A DNA stretch of 64,000 bases, taken from Calycina herbarum (taxonomy: Eukaryota; Ascomycota; Leotiomycetes; Helotiales; Pezizellaceae). Within the stretch, counting starts at the first letter, position 1. Every line of letters begins with the position of its first letter. Both the position numbers and the translations under genes were made by a program. The notes below the pieces were generated by a model. That model searched no databases, was not told the DNA's origin, and saw only the letters and a list, made by a program, of their open reading frames with translations. This document shows positions 22,951-34,381 of this stretch, piece after piece. The stretch lies in NCBI GenBank assembly GCA_001414485.1, contig LLEY01000135.1, forward strand, positions 1-64,000, in the 5' to 3' direction.

Positions 22951-24259
22951 TCAGCACTGAGCCTCAATAGACCGAACAAACCCCCTCTTCCGATTGAACT
23001 TCAACCTCTTGACCTTGGCCTCCGCATCTTGCGTACCCTTCCTATACAATTCATCCTTTTCCTTCTCGCTCTTCAAACACACAGTGCCGAAGAAGTGGTC
23101 CCAGAAGGTAGTGTAAAGCTGCGAATAATTTGTCTGCATAAACATGTGAGTCACAATTCTTTCTGCAATTTCCCAACTTACATTAGCACCCCAACTTTGA
23201 TGATGGATATCGTGAAATTCCGTCCCCTGCTCACCCAGCCACTGCAGAGGATCCCAAGGTAGTTTGTATCCACAATGATCATCTACTCCCTTGAGCACTG
23301 AGATGGTCGAGAAGATTGTTGCTTGACGTGTGTTGAGACCCGAGAGGAAGATGGAGATCGTGGTACCAACTGTGTCAATTATGAAGGCTTCTGATAGAGT
23401 GTTGTAAAATGCACCAAACGCGTAGGGCACATAGAGACGATGGTGTTGAGCGTGAAGGTTTCCTTGGTGGAAGGGTTTAGTCAATGGGTAGAAAAGATGT
23501 ATGGGCAGGGAACCTGGGGAGGAAAGGGGGAAAGTGAATAATGAGAAGCGACGGGAAGTACATACGATACATCCATTTGCTCTCATGCATGGCTCGATGC
23601 CATAGGTATTGCCACGCATCGCTAAAGCAAATAGCGGTGCCAAATTGTATTGCTGGAACGACAAGGTAGTAAATAAATCTCCCAGCGATGATTTCCCATT
23701 CTGTTTGACTGTCCTCCTATATATCTTGTTAGTTACGGATTCATTCAAGGGGGTTAAAAGTTAGAGATACCAGTAGAGAAATATTTTTACTCAACGGAAC
23801 ACTTCTCCTCAAATCAACGCCGAGAACAGCACTAGCAGTGATGACTGCCCTAGAAAGCCAATATTTTGCCCCTCGGACTCTCATTACCCAAGCAGCAACA
23901 TCGTATTCCTCTCTCCCCATCATCTCACCGCTTCCAAGAAGAACATGTCCAAGAAACAGACCCCAAGCTGTCTGCAAAACTTGCTGCAATATTACCGATC
24001 GCAGAACATCGAGAACCGTCGCTCGGTTGCGTGCCTTGAATTCAGCTGGGGTATGAAGTCGATATTGAGAAAAGAGATCAAAGTGTGATATGAGAAGATA
24101 TAATGTTGAGAGAAACCAGTATGCAAAAATGGGAAGAAGTAGGGATAGATGGAAGTCTGAGATTCTGGAGAGTAGTGGCGGTCGCGGGATGAGTGTATAC
24201 CCGGGGAGCTGGGGAGAGATAGGGGTCGTGGGAATGGGGCAGGTAGTGGAGTTGTCCAT
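22951..24259 (-). CDS. Fatty-acid-hydroxylase superfamily protein 2
   Basis: It starts MDNSTTCPIPTTP at 24259, with helices LSLLLPIFAYWFLSTLYLL and an amphipathic stretch ending near 23771. The exon after the first intron has EIIAGRFIYYLVVPAIQFG and WHRAMHESKWMY; a second intron leads to HAQHHRLYVPYAFGAFYN, DHCGYKLPWDP and HDIHHQSWG; a third, short intron precedes NYSQLYTTFWDHFFGTV. All three histidine boxes are intact, so it should be an active di-iron enzyme. The C-terminus is basic (KVKRLKFNRKRG). Intron positions near the boxes match paralogue 1, so the genes arose by duplication; sequence outside the boxes is quite different, so the duplications are not recent. Confidence 0.87.
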
Positions 24260-25041
24260 CTCAATGGTATATTTGTTGGATATCTCCCAAGAAATTGCCA
24301 GAGGCGAAATGAGACACCCTCAATAATTATTCAAACTCCCTTGAAGTATCCACTTCTCCATCTTGTAAAAACACTCGGCGTACTTGACCACTCCAAAATT
24401 TGTTGTTACTACGATCTACATCAGCCAATTCTCTGTATCCTCGATATTGAAATATTGTTTCGCCTCATCCGAGAATAAGTAAACATTACCGCCAATCTCT
24501 TTGACACGAGCGATAGTATTGAATCACAAAAAGTAGCCACCCGGAAAGTGGCTTTCTCATACTCACCTAAAGAGGAATCACTCGGAAACTAGTGAACAAA
24601 TACGAAACATTGGATATTTTTTTCTGTGCATTTGAGCAGCCATCAGTCGATACACACTGGAGAGTGTAAACGTATGAGTCATTCTACCAATAAGACTCGT
24701 GCAAACTATGACGTTGTTAGCAGCACCAAAAAATAGGACAGATCATACCGTGTGGTGTACTCGAGTCACCACAGGACTACCGAAGCCAAGTAACAGATGT
24801 TTGCTCCCGTCACGTACTCCATTCAAGCGGGCACTAATTAAACACAATCTTCGGACTAGTCGATGCACATGAAACCGAAATGGCTGGATTTCAAGATAAT
24901 TATTAGTGGGAATTACATGGGTGGATTGTAAAGATCATTGACTTTTGATGTACTCTCAACTCGGTCCACCCCCAGACCTTCCTCCTAATCGAACTCTTGT
25001 ACCCAGCAGGACAACTGTACAATCCAGTATGCTTTTTTATC
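24260..25041. other. Intergenic between hydroxylases 2 and 3
   Basis: About 780 bases, upstream of gene 2 and downstream of gene 3. No gene recognised. Promoter of gene 2 expected near 24260-24500. Confidence 0.4.
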
Positions 25042-26261
25042 TCATTTTTCTTTCTTGTTGTCCATGGCCCTTTGATTGGAAGATTTCTCAACACGTTCTC
25101 GGACCGCCTTGTGGGTTCGATAATATCTCTTCTCAGCATCCTCATGATCATCCCACGAGGTCCCAAGTAGCTTGTCCCAAAAGACCGTGTATGTCGAGAA
25201 GTTATGCTAGATGAAAAGAAAATTAGACCATTCTGTAGAATTTCGGCAGGAAAATATCTGTAAGGAATTTGTACAGAAGAGTAGGAGTCTGGACAAACCT
25301 TAAGGCCCCAGCTTTGGTGATGGAGGTCATGAAATCTTGACCCATTGCTGTTGATGTAGAGGAAAGGATCCCAAGGGAAAACATAACCACAATGATCGCT
25401 AATAGTCTTCCATGTGGCAAGCGACGAGAAAACCATACTCTGGCGAACGGTCATTCCTGAGATATAGTTTGCTAAAACGAAACTAACAATGTCGAGGAAG
25501 AAGCTTTCCAGCCAATGGGCATAAACAGCACCAAAAGCATATGAAACGTAAATTTGGTGATGTTGAGCGTGTATAATGCCTGGAAGAACATCAGTCTTCG
25601 TACTTTTAAGAGTGAACAATTTTGGTTATTCCATACGATACAAAGTCTTTGATATATGACACATTCGATGTGTAAAGTATATCCAAGTGTCTACAATAGC
25701 AAGCGCAACCGAAAATCGTACGGCCGGTACCACCCAAAAGGCCAAAACATGGGCGGACAGTACCTCGGTAGCCGTAAAACCTGTAGGATAAGAAAGTGAC
25801 ATTGACGAGAAGAGGTATGCTGGAATCGGGACTTTCTGAACCACGGATGAAATGCCTTTCGAATCTAGCCCGAAGATAGCGAGACTCCAAGGGACTGCTT
25901 TTTTCAGCTGGTGAACCCACAACGCCAAAGAGTATATCTCGCATTCCTCGTTTCCAATCAACTCGGGTTCGGCGTGATAACTGAGGAACAACCCAACGGC
26001 AATTTGCATCGCATGGTAGCGGATAACACCAAGGAGACATCGAAATTTCGAGACACGGTTGCGTTGAAGCTCTTCCTTTGTAGGGTGGATTCGATAACGA
26101 CCAAACAAATGTAGTTCCCCCATAATGTGGAATATCCCACTGGCCATGGCGTATACTAGAGTTGGTAAGAAGGTGGCTAGAGTGTGATCAGAGATGCCTG
26201 TAACCAAAGGATCCCGAGGTCTTGTTACACAAGCTGGAGGAGGAAAGTCGGGGTAACTCAT
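25042..26261 (-). CDS. Fatty-acid-hydroxylase superfamily protein 3
   Basis: The start at 26261 (MSYPDFPPPACVTRPRDP) was chosen because it matches the Pro-rich N-terminus of paralogue 2. Membrane segments LATFLPTLVYAMASGIF and HVLAFWVVPAVRFSVALA precede box 1 THRMCH. After an intron come HAQHHQIYVSYAFGAVYA, DHCGYVFPWDP and HDLHHQSWG; after another intron, HNFSTYTVFWDKLLG and a charged tail ending near 25042 (MDNKKEK). All histidine boxes are present. It is head-to-head with the NRPS-like gene across 673 bases, the strongest positional link between this family and the synthetase. Confidence 0.87.
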
Positions 26262-26934
26262 GGTGGAAATAGTGGAAAAGTTCGTTGTAAGAGCAGAGTC
26301 TTGTCTTTTTACTAGGTCGAAGATTAATATCAAGTGTTAGAAGTCTAAACATGTAGATGAAGAGGACAGGGTACTGATTTGGGATTGTAAAGGGGCCCCA
26401 GTAAGAATCCAGAAAGGATGAAAAAAGCAAAAATCAATGAAAGATGCACGACTGAGGTGAACGCACAAGTTTTACCAAAGAAGTAAGAGCACGAGGAAGC
26501 GTATATACCACAGATGTAACCAAACCCCGCCCCGGCCCGCCTGTGGCGCAAGCAAGGACTGGCAAGATAGCTATCAGAGTTGCACATCCATATGACCATT
26601 GAGTGTCATACTATAACACAATCACGTCTTCTCTATGAAGTACAGTATAAAGAAACAGGAGTAGAAATTAATGTCGATACGATTAGTGCCCCGGAACATC
26701 AATATCAATAATAATGAGGCTGGGAAAGAGAAGTCTAACAAGGAACCTTGAGAAAGATGTTCGGAAGAGAAAATGCTCCGGGTTGCCTATGTAACTTCGG
26801 GAATAGCGAGGGCTGATGTATCAACCAGAAATTTAAATATCTCAACTTGAAGTGAGTAAAGATATATTATTACCTGGGTACGTGCGAACAAAGTTGTTTC
26901 GCGATAATTCATTTTCACTCTTCATTTGGAGAAC
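26262..26934. promoter_or_regulatory. Divergent promoter of hydroxylase 3 and NRPS-like gene
   Basis: 673 bases between starts on opposite strands. It contains a C/G-rich patch (about 26524-26550) that could hold a zinc-cluster site, but I see no repeated CGG pair that I would assign to a regulator. Confidence 0.5.
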
Positions 26935-29900
26935 ATGTCGAAATTTCCGAGTCTTGACGCATACCAAAATCCAAATACACCTTGGCAGCTTATAGAAGTT
27001 CCAGTTCCCAGTAAACTTTACAAGTCCTGTTGTCGATATGAGGTATCAGGATCGATCTTCTTTCAAACAGTCTGGGCGGTACTCCTTCATTCTTATATTG
27101 GGAGTGATTCAGTAACGTTTGGAAATCTTCTGCCATTGGATGACAGACGTTCGAGCTACGAGTGCGAGCTGCGTACTGTGGAGTTTGAAAGACCTCAGTC
27201 TGCAGCAGATTTATGGCGAGCATTAAAATCGACACAAGAGGGGTTTCCGGGGGACCAATTCCCCACAGAGCCGATCGACCCACATCAAAGTTTTTCTATA
27301 TTCAATACGGCGGTGTATTTTGAAGAAGGAGTCCTGCAATGTGAGGCATTGGGATCCAAACCACTTTTCGAAAGAGTCACGACCCATGGTTCATGGAAGA
27401 ATGTGAGTAGTAAGAAACCCCTTTTTATAACATACTCAATTGACACCTAAGGCAGATTGAGATGATGGTTGACGTTAGATTCTGCAATGTAACTGGTTCC
27501 ACAATCCATCTCAACTATCTTGGGTCAAAATGGTCGACGGTTGCAGCGACCAACATAGCTCACACATTTTCGAACATCTTGAGCTGTATATTGAATGGCC
27601 CGGAGAGACCCATGTCCGAATATCAACTATGCACTTCACGAGATTTAGAACGAGTCCGAATCTGGAATGAACAGCTTCCCGAGAGGAAAGAGGCCCTCGT
27701 TCACGAGCTGGTTTTTGAAAACGCCAATTCATCTCCCGAGTCGCCCGCAATAGGGTCATGGGATGGCCACCTCACATATGAACAGCTGGATAGAATGACA
27801 TCCATTCTGGCAAGCCAGCTCGTTGGTCTTGGTGTAATAACCGAAATGATGATTCCGGTTTGTTTCGAAAAGTCCATGTTCGCGATCATAACCATGATAT
27901 CGATTCTCAAAGCAGGGGGGGTGTTTGTGCCGCTGGATCCCACACATCCCAAAGATCGACTTGAAAGGATAATACGGAAAACCAAGGCAAGACTTGTCAT
28001 AGGATCGCAAAACACTATTCACTTGTTCAGTAACATGGAGGTGGAAGCCCTCGCCGTAACTCAATGCCTACTTGAATCGATTAAGATTCCCGTCATTTCC
28101 CAAGCAGTCAAGGTCCGGCCATACAACGCAGCATTCGTTCTTTTCAGTTCAGGATCAACCGGGGAACCCAAGGGAATCGTCCAAGAGCATGCCTCTGTAT
28201 GCACAAGCTCCCTTGCTCATGGGAAGGCGATGAATATCACCTCGAAGTCCCGTGTGCTACAGTATGCCGCGTAAGTGAGCTGACTACTGAGTTTTTTTGG
28301 GGGGGAGTTGACTGACCCCGGTGCGCCTAGGTACACCTTCGACGTAAGCATGATGGACATTTTTACAACGCTGATTTTCGGAGGAGTTGTATGCACACCA
28401 TCTGAAGACGAACGTATGGGTAATATTGCTGGTACAATAAATGACATGGAAGTGAACTGGGCGCTGTTCACTCCATCGGTCGCAAGTCTGTTCATACCTG
28501 AAGAGGTTCCAACATTAAAAACTCTGGCTCTGGGTGGCGAGGAAGTGACACAAGAGAACATCTCTCGCTGGGCACATAAAGTTCGCCTCTACAACTGCTA
28601 TGGGCCTTGCGAGTGTGCAGCATGCACAATTACCGTCATTCCTCAGAATGCCAGACCCGGTAACATTGGGCGAGCATTTGGATGTGGAGTCTGCTGGGTT
28701 GCGGATCAAAACGATCATGACCGTCTTGTTCCAATTGGAGCCATAGGAGAGCTTTGTGTTGAGGGACCGACACTCGCTCGCAGCTATCTTGATGACACAA
28801 CCAAGACAAAATCGGTATTCATCAAGAACCCCAGGTGGCCGGCTGAAATTGCCGGTACCAGAACGCGGCGAATATATAAAACAGGAGACCTTGTGAGGCA
28901 GACATCCGACGGGTCCTTCGAGTTCGTGGGACGCAAAGATCTCCAAGTGAAAATTCGTGGCCAAAGGGTTGAGCTTGAAGAGGTGGAAAGGACCTTGTCA
29001 ATGATTACTGGAAGTGCACTTTGCATGGTGACCAGCCCGAAATCAGGGGTATATGCCAAAGGCCTCGTGGCAGTTATCGAGCTGGGGGATATAAGTACCG
29101 GGTCGGGTTCAGAATCCACTAGGACCACTCTTCGTTTGGTCAAGCGGAATCGTCTGGATGCGTTGTTGTTTAACGTAGGCGATCTCACAAGGTTTTTGGT
29201 AATGAAACTACCACCATATATGGTTCCGAATCACTGGCTGGTTGTTGAAAAGATTCCTCTTTCCACTTCTCAGAAAATGGATCGGAAAAGGGTAAACCAC
29301 TGGCTTACGGAATTCAGTCGACCAATCGAGGATCTCGTTACCAACAATAGCCTCACTAATGGTCTTGTTTCCCAAGAGGCGGTGATCGCCTTGAAAGTGT
29401 CACGGAGGATCTCGAGTATTCTCTATCCCAATGATGAGGGCTTCCCCTCAACATCCGGTGGGCATGATTGGGATCTCGGCACACTGGGTCTTGATTCCAT
29501 CCAAATTATCAGCTTGAGGACCTTCATCAAGAAAGAATTTGGCGTAAACCTCAACACAAGCGAGTTTTTTCGAGGGAATGTCCGTAGAATCTCACATATG
29601 ATTCACAATCTTCAAGGCCAGGGAAGAGATCAAGTCTTTGAAAAGCAGGCAAATATTATGCCAAAATTCCAACGATACAAGAAAGAAATGCAGGCCCGAT
29701 TTTGGTCTCAAATCCCCAATCTCAACGTCGTCCTTCTAACTGGTGCAACTGGCTTTCTTGGATCCCAGCTCCTCTTTCAGTTGTGTGCCCGCGACAGCAT
29801 TGGGAAAATCATTGTACACGTCCGAGGTAAAACTGTTGCACATGGCCTTCAAAGAATCAAAGACTCGGCGAGCAGGGCAGGTTGGTGGAATGATGCGTAC

Positions 29901-30869
29901 TTGGAAAAAATCGAGGTTTGGACCGGCGACCTTGGGCAGCCACGGCTGGGAGTGAGTACCGATGAATGGGACCGCCTGACTGGAAGGTCATCGGCGTTGG
30001 ATCGAATCACCATGGTCATCCACAATGGTGCTAATGTCCACTGGAATCGCGGATTTTCCTGCCTCAAAGCGGCAAACGTTGACTCGACCCTCGACTTGCT
30101 CAAAGCGATTCACGAGGCTCCTTTCGTGTCAAAATTAGTTTACGTTTCAGGAGGATACCATGGAACATTGCGAAAGTATTCTCCCCCTCAGCCGGGTGAT
30201 TCCCACGACGATTCACCTACACTGCCCACGGGCTATGCCGAGACAAAATATTTGTCACAGCTCCTGGTCCAGGAGTACGCCCAAATAAGTCCCTATCACC
30301 AACAGCGTGTGTCGGTCGTCAAACCGGGGTTTATCATTGGTACTGCGGAGGAGGGTATCGCAAACATTGACGACTTCCTTTGGAGACTAGTCGCGACCTG
30401 TATCCAAATCGAGGGCTACAATGAAGCTGACGCGGATTGCTGGCTGTTTGTGGCCGATGTAGGTCATGTTGCTGAGACCATCGTGGAATGTTGTGATCCG
30501 AAAGTGCCTTCGTCTGCAGTTGAAGTCGACGTAGCTGACGGGCTTCTCGTTCGTGATTTCTGGGAGGTTTTGCGAGAAGATTGTGGGTATAATTTGAATC
30601 CGTTAAGTCAAGAGGGGTGGATGCGAGCAGTGTATTCTGACATCGATGCTCGGCATGAGGCCCATCCTCTTTGGCCTGTGATGGAGATTCTCGAGCAGGA
30701 GAAGGGGAAAATCGGTGTGCCAATGCAAAAAGCTGGCACTGGAAGCATGGCGGGGGAGCCCGCTCGAGTCAAGGTTGCAATTCGGAGAAACGTTGATTAT
30801 TTGCGTGCAGTGGGCTTCTTCGATGGAATGCCCTTAAAAAGGGCAGCATTCTCGAGATCGAGGCGATAG
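26935..30869 (+). CDS. NRPS-like enzyme: partial C, A, T and thioester-reductase domains
   Basis: Three exons (26935-27402, 27456-28270, 28331-30869) close in frame to 1,273 residues. Residues 1-210 match the C-terminal half of a condensation domain (FFQTVWAVLLHSY, SVTFGNLLPLDDR); the catalytic HHxxxDG half is absent. The adenylation domain has LFSSGSTGEPKG, YTFDVSMMDIF with the Asp that binds an alpha-amino group, NCYGPCE, YKTGDLV, GRKDLQVKIRGQRVELEEVE and the PLSTSQKMDRKR lysine region. The carrier motif is LGLDSIQII. The reductase has the NADPH motif LLTGATGFLGSQLL, VIHNGANVHW and the catalytic GYAETKYLSQLL. Expected action: activate one amino acid, load it and release it reductively as aldehyde or alcohol. 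The substrate cannot be read. The ATG at 26935 is the first in frame. Confidence 0.93.
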
Positions 30870-31822
30870 CCATGGACAATGATAGCTCGCGATATTTCAA
30901 TTAACAAAGTGGCCGTGGTGCCAAAACCCAACCTCATCAACCCCTCGAATTGAACCTACAACCATTCGCCACAGTGCCAATGATAAGAAGAATGTTCCAA
31001 CGAGGAAGAGGCTATTACTTCTCAACGTGGTGTTTGTGCTATTGAAATAGTCTTATCGATGCTTCAACCGTCAAGGGGATGAGTGATGGTGAGCGCCTCG
31101 CCTAGATTCAGGGTGATGGAGAAGGTTGAGATGTAGAAGAGGAAGAGGAAGAGGAAGAGGAAGAGGAAGAGAAAGAGGAGCGGGGGGAGGCGAGGGATTT
31201 GAAGATGCGGGGTCGTCGTTGCGGGCAGCTCCTGCCTGACCGTGGCTGCAAGGTGTACCAACGCATATCATTCGACGAAAACAATATAAAAACAATAAAA
31301 AAACTAGAGAGAATAGTAATTTTACATTCGGCGTATCTAGTTATATTTTCGTTGTATCTTTACAGTTAGTTATTATTATGTTATCGCTTCACGATTTTAG
31401 CAGGTCGCTAGATGAACAATAAAAGCGGCAGCAGATATCTCGTTGTTCTCACTTTCTGTTGAAAATTTCCTTGCTCCAAATATTCCAATTTGTTTCAACT
31501 ATTGAAAGTTGAAACGGGTGCTAGGTATCACTTGGTAGCTCCAGCTTTTCACTACCACCTTTTTTCATCCCCAACGAGCGTTCGCTCTCGCCTGACTACG
31601 TGCGGCCGTGATGAAGGTTTATCAGGGTCGTTCCTTCCCTAAGTTGAGGAAAGCTCGAAACTATTACCTAAGACCAAAGAGGGAAACAAGGTGCCGTTGA
31701 GCCGGGTGCCATATCTAAAACAGCTCGTGAAGTTTGTTATTAGGAGCAGTGCAGTACTACTGTGTCCAACATCATTGAGTTTACCACATTATAAATTCGC
31801 AATAACATGGCATTTCAAAACC
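30870..31822. other. Intergenic with GAAGAG microsatellite
   Basis: About 950 bases. A (GAGGAA)n-type microsatellite runs from about 31135 to 31178. A single AAAAGCGGCAG at 31421-31431 resembles the end of the MITE near 36.0 kb but has no partner here. No gene recognised. Confidence 0.45.
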
Positions 31823-33120
31823 TCATAGAGGCCCTTTCAACGCTTTATCATACTTCTCAAGTTCCTGTTCATGCCAGGACTCCCAGTCGAATGTTTCCGA
31901 GCCATCACCCATCAAAAAGCATCATAAAGTGTTCCCCATCACCTCAAGGTTCAGTTTCAATAATCTGATCAACTCTAAAATGCAACTTTTGCTCGGCCAT
32001 CTTAGAAACTGCACTTTTCCCCATCACCCACAAGATTTCAGAAAAGAGCTTCTCGCCATCACTGGGAGTAGAAAGACCTTGGCGTAATTCGTCTACATAT
32101 ACAATAAAAGAGGCGATTGGAAAGCCGCGCTTTTCGAAGTGACAATGGCGAATTCCTAGTTAATGATACCAGTAATGTTATAATTATCATTAGCCAGGAA
32201 ATTCGCATCTCTGGAATCAATATGGCGGAGAAAAAAGGGACTCGTCTCATTTGGTGGGACGGGAGAGATTCAAGGAGACTCATAAAGACAAGATATTGAT
32301 CAAGGGGCTTAGAAGATGCAAATTCACCGGTGTTAATAAGACAGATTGGCTGGCGGATGAGAGCTATGTAGTCATTATTTAAGTTATTGAATAGGCCGAA
32401 TAGGATCAAGTTTCTACTCGGGTCGTAGTCGAAGAAGGCTGGTCTAACTTCAGGTTATCCTATAGATGAGAGTTGTAGACGTCCTAATATATCGAAAGGA
32501 TACTATTAAAGATTAGTGTAAATGCTAGCTAACTGACGAGACAACTTTCCCTTTTGCTCGTCGTTTAGCCTATACCAGTTTAATGGCCTGCCTAGTAGCC
32601 TTTTAAGGAGAATTTACCTAGCGCTAACAGCGTTTGTAGGATTATCGTCATTGGTATAGTTATATACCTTAGGGACTGGAACTTTGATTGTAGAAAGAAA
32701 ACGATATATCGCAAACTCGTTACGTCTATCAAAGTTTCCTTTCTGAAGTGCAGGTACGTTGCGATTTAGGAGTCTGAATCTTGTTAACTAAGTTTCACTG
32801 TCTTCAAATACAATCATGCCATAGTAGTCCTCGCACCAAGGATATTAAAGTTAAAGTATGCTTCTTTAGCTAATAAGAGATTGTCAGAATATTTTATCCT
32901 ATAATGTAAAGTCTTAGCGTGTGTGGAAAGGGCGTCAGGATTAATAGTTTCTAATAATCTAGAGATAACCTTTTCGCTTACAGTTCGCTAGGCTAAGTTT
33001 AGATCTCTGATCTAAGGTTGCTGGATAAATGTATCTCTTGAATATCCTGTAGGTATGTCAGAAAAATAGGCCTCATTGTATACAATATCTTGTTCTGGGT
33101 ATTCAAACCTCAAGTATATA
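31823..33120 (-). pseudogene. APH-family (aminoglycoside phosphotransferase-like) kinase, RIP-decayed
   Basis: The reversed sequence gives fragments of a fungal phosphotransferase-enzyme-family protein in more than one frame: SDIPTGYSRDTFIQQP, LLAKEAYFNFNILGARTT, GNFDRRNEFAIYRFLS with VPVPKVYNYTNDDNP, LNDEQKGKLSRQLASIYTN, RPAFFDYDPSRN, SSKPLDQYLVFMSLLESLPS, then the catalytic loop HIDSRDANFLANDNYNITG and a C-terminal SETFDWESWHEQELEKYD. The step that should read Ile-Ile-Asp-Trp-Glu reads Ile-Ile-Asn-stop-Glu, both changes of the G:C to A:T type. There are many other stops and shifts, so it is dead. These kinases phosphorylate small molecules or act as atypical kinases; the original substrate is unknown. 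Confidence 0.6.
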
Positions 33121-33464
33121 ACAGGTATGTAGCGGCGAAGTCAAATGTTCTATACAAAAACGTTGGTGAGGACGAAATTCGCAGTGCCCAGGGGGTGCCC
33201 GAAAAGCCGGCAGTTCGCATTGCTGAATGGCACAAGACCACTTCATTTTCGCATTTGTTGATAGAGCAGTATTTTTCGATGGGAAGGAATGAATTTTTGA
33301 CGATGCAATCGTTGCTTAGATTCTGGCCAGTTGCTGAAGAGAATTATGTAGGGAATGTACGTCACTGGTTCACAGAGAATGGTCCCAAGAGACATGCTTT
33401 AACAAACCACTATATTCTGTTTTTATTAAGTAGCAGCAATAATGAATTTAGTTATTCTAGATAG
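33090..33464 (+). CDS. Orphan open frame, possible gene fragment
   Basis: A 124-residue open frame with a sensible composition (AQGVPEKPAVRIAEWHKT, LLIEQYFSMGRNEFLTMQ, NYVGNVRHWFTENGP) inside an AT-rich, decayed neighbourhood. It could be an exon of a larger protein, faintly like fungal DUF6594-type proteins, but I would not assign it. No partner exons were found. It may be a relic. Confidence 0.25.
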   Translation: MFWVFKPQVYNRYVAAKSNVLYKNVGEDEIRSAQGVPEKPAVRIAEWHKTTSFSHLLIEQYFSMGRNEFLTMQSLLRFWPVAEENYVGNVRHWFTENGPKRHALTNHYILFLLSSSNNEFSYSR

Positions 33465-34381
33465 AAGAGATATTAAAGTTAAGCTAACCGAGTGAAGATA
33501 ACCAAGAATTCAAATCATCATCAAAAGTAAGAATCTCTTCTTTACTAATAACAAGTAAATAGATTATTCTAGAAAGAAAAGAAATTAAAGTTAAGGGAAG
33601 AGACTTAAGCTAAGTTTTCGATTCGATAGATATCCTAGCAAGTATCTCTCTACTCTTATCTATTTTCTAAGCTAAATATTCCAAGTTAAGATAGAGAATC
33701 AGAATGCTAAGCCTTCGCGTCGAATATGTCTTCTTATCTCACATTCCCCCCATATATACTATACAACGTATATTGTAATGTCAACAACCCTGGAGCAAAG
33801 TGGAACGGGAATTCTTAAAGATAGATAACATGACAAGTTTCATGAACTTGTATCAACAGGTAGACTTTAATAAAGACTTGCGATATTATACGAAAATCGC
33901 AAACTATACTCGTGAGACTAATTAATTACTCACCGAGTCAAGTGCCTAAGCTCCTCATCACGAACAACACGTGATGATTCGAGACACTCTCCTATCTAGC
34001 TCGCCTAACCTTCTCAGTCCCCTGAGCCCTGCAACTGGCCATTCCGCCCCTTCAATGGAATCGTCATTCATTGTTGAGCCGACCAAGAAACCTTGCATCG
34101 CCTAGATTGGAGAACCTTTGAGTGCCTGGGGTACGTACGGTGTAAGAGTGGTTCCATTCCCTAGATAAACATATTCAAGCCAGTCCGACCGTGGACCAAT
34201 TGATTTCCAAAGAGAGAGGGAACCCAAGGATTAGGGCTCCCGACCAGAGAAACGAGTAGTAGAACCACAAAGAAAGGTCGAAAAAGGGAGGGAATGACTG
34301 AGCACCAGAAACAATCACGAAATCACGGATAGAGGGCGGATGGCCAATTGAAAGAAGCGATCTCCATTTTGTCTATCTATT
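33465..34381. other. Intergenic, AT-rich
   Basis: About 900 bases, with direct-repeat-like stretches (the block GAAATTAAAGTTAAG appears near 33590 and a close copy near 33470). No gene recognised. Confidence 0.4.

Noticed and set aside
28217..29188. Several antisense frames within the NRPS-like gene
   Set aside because: Shadows of strongly supported A-domain coding sequence.
31064..31295. Open frames rich in Leu/Phe/Pro on the minus strand
   Set aside because: Produced by the GAGGAA microsatellite; repetitive peptide without any domain.
31540..31720. Possible tRNA or other structured RNA
   Set aside because: I could not fold a cloverleaf or find conserved tRNA box sequences. No RNA gene in the window could be supported.
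33090..33464. Assignment to DUF6594
   Set aside because: Only a vague resemblance in the NYVGNVRHWF segment; left as an unassigned open frame.
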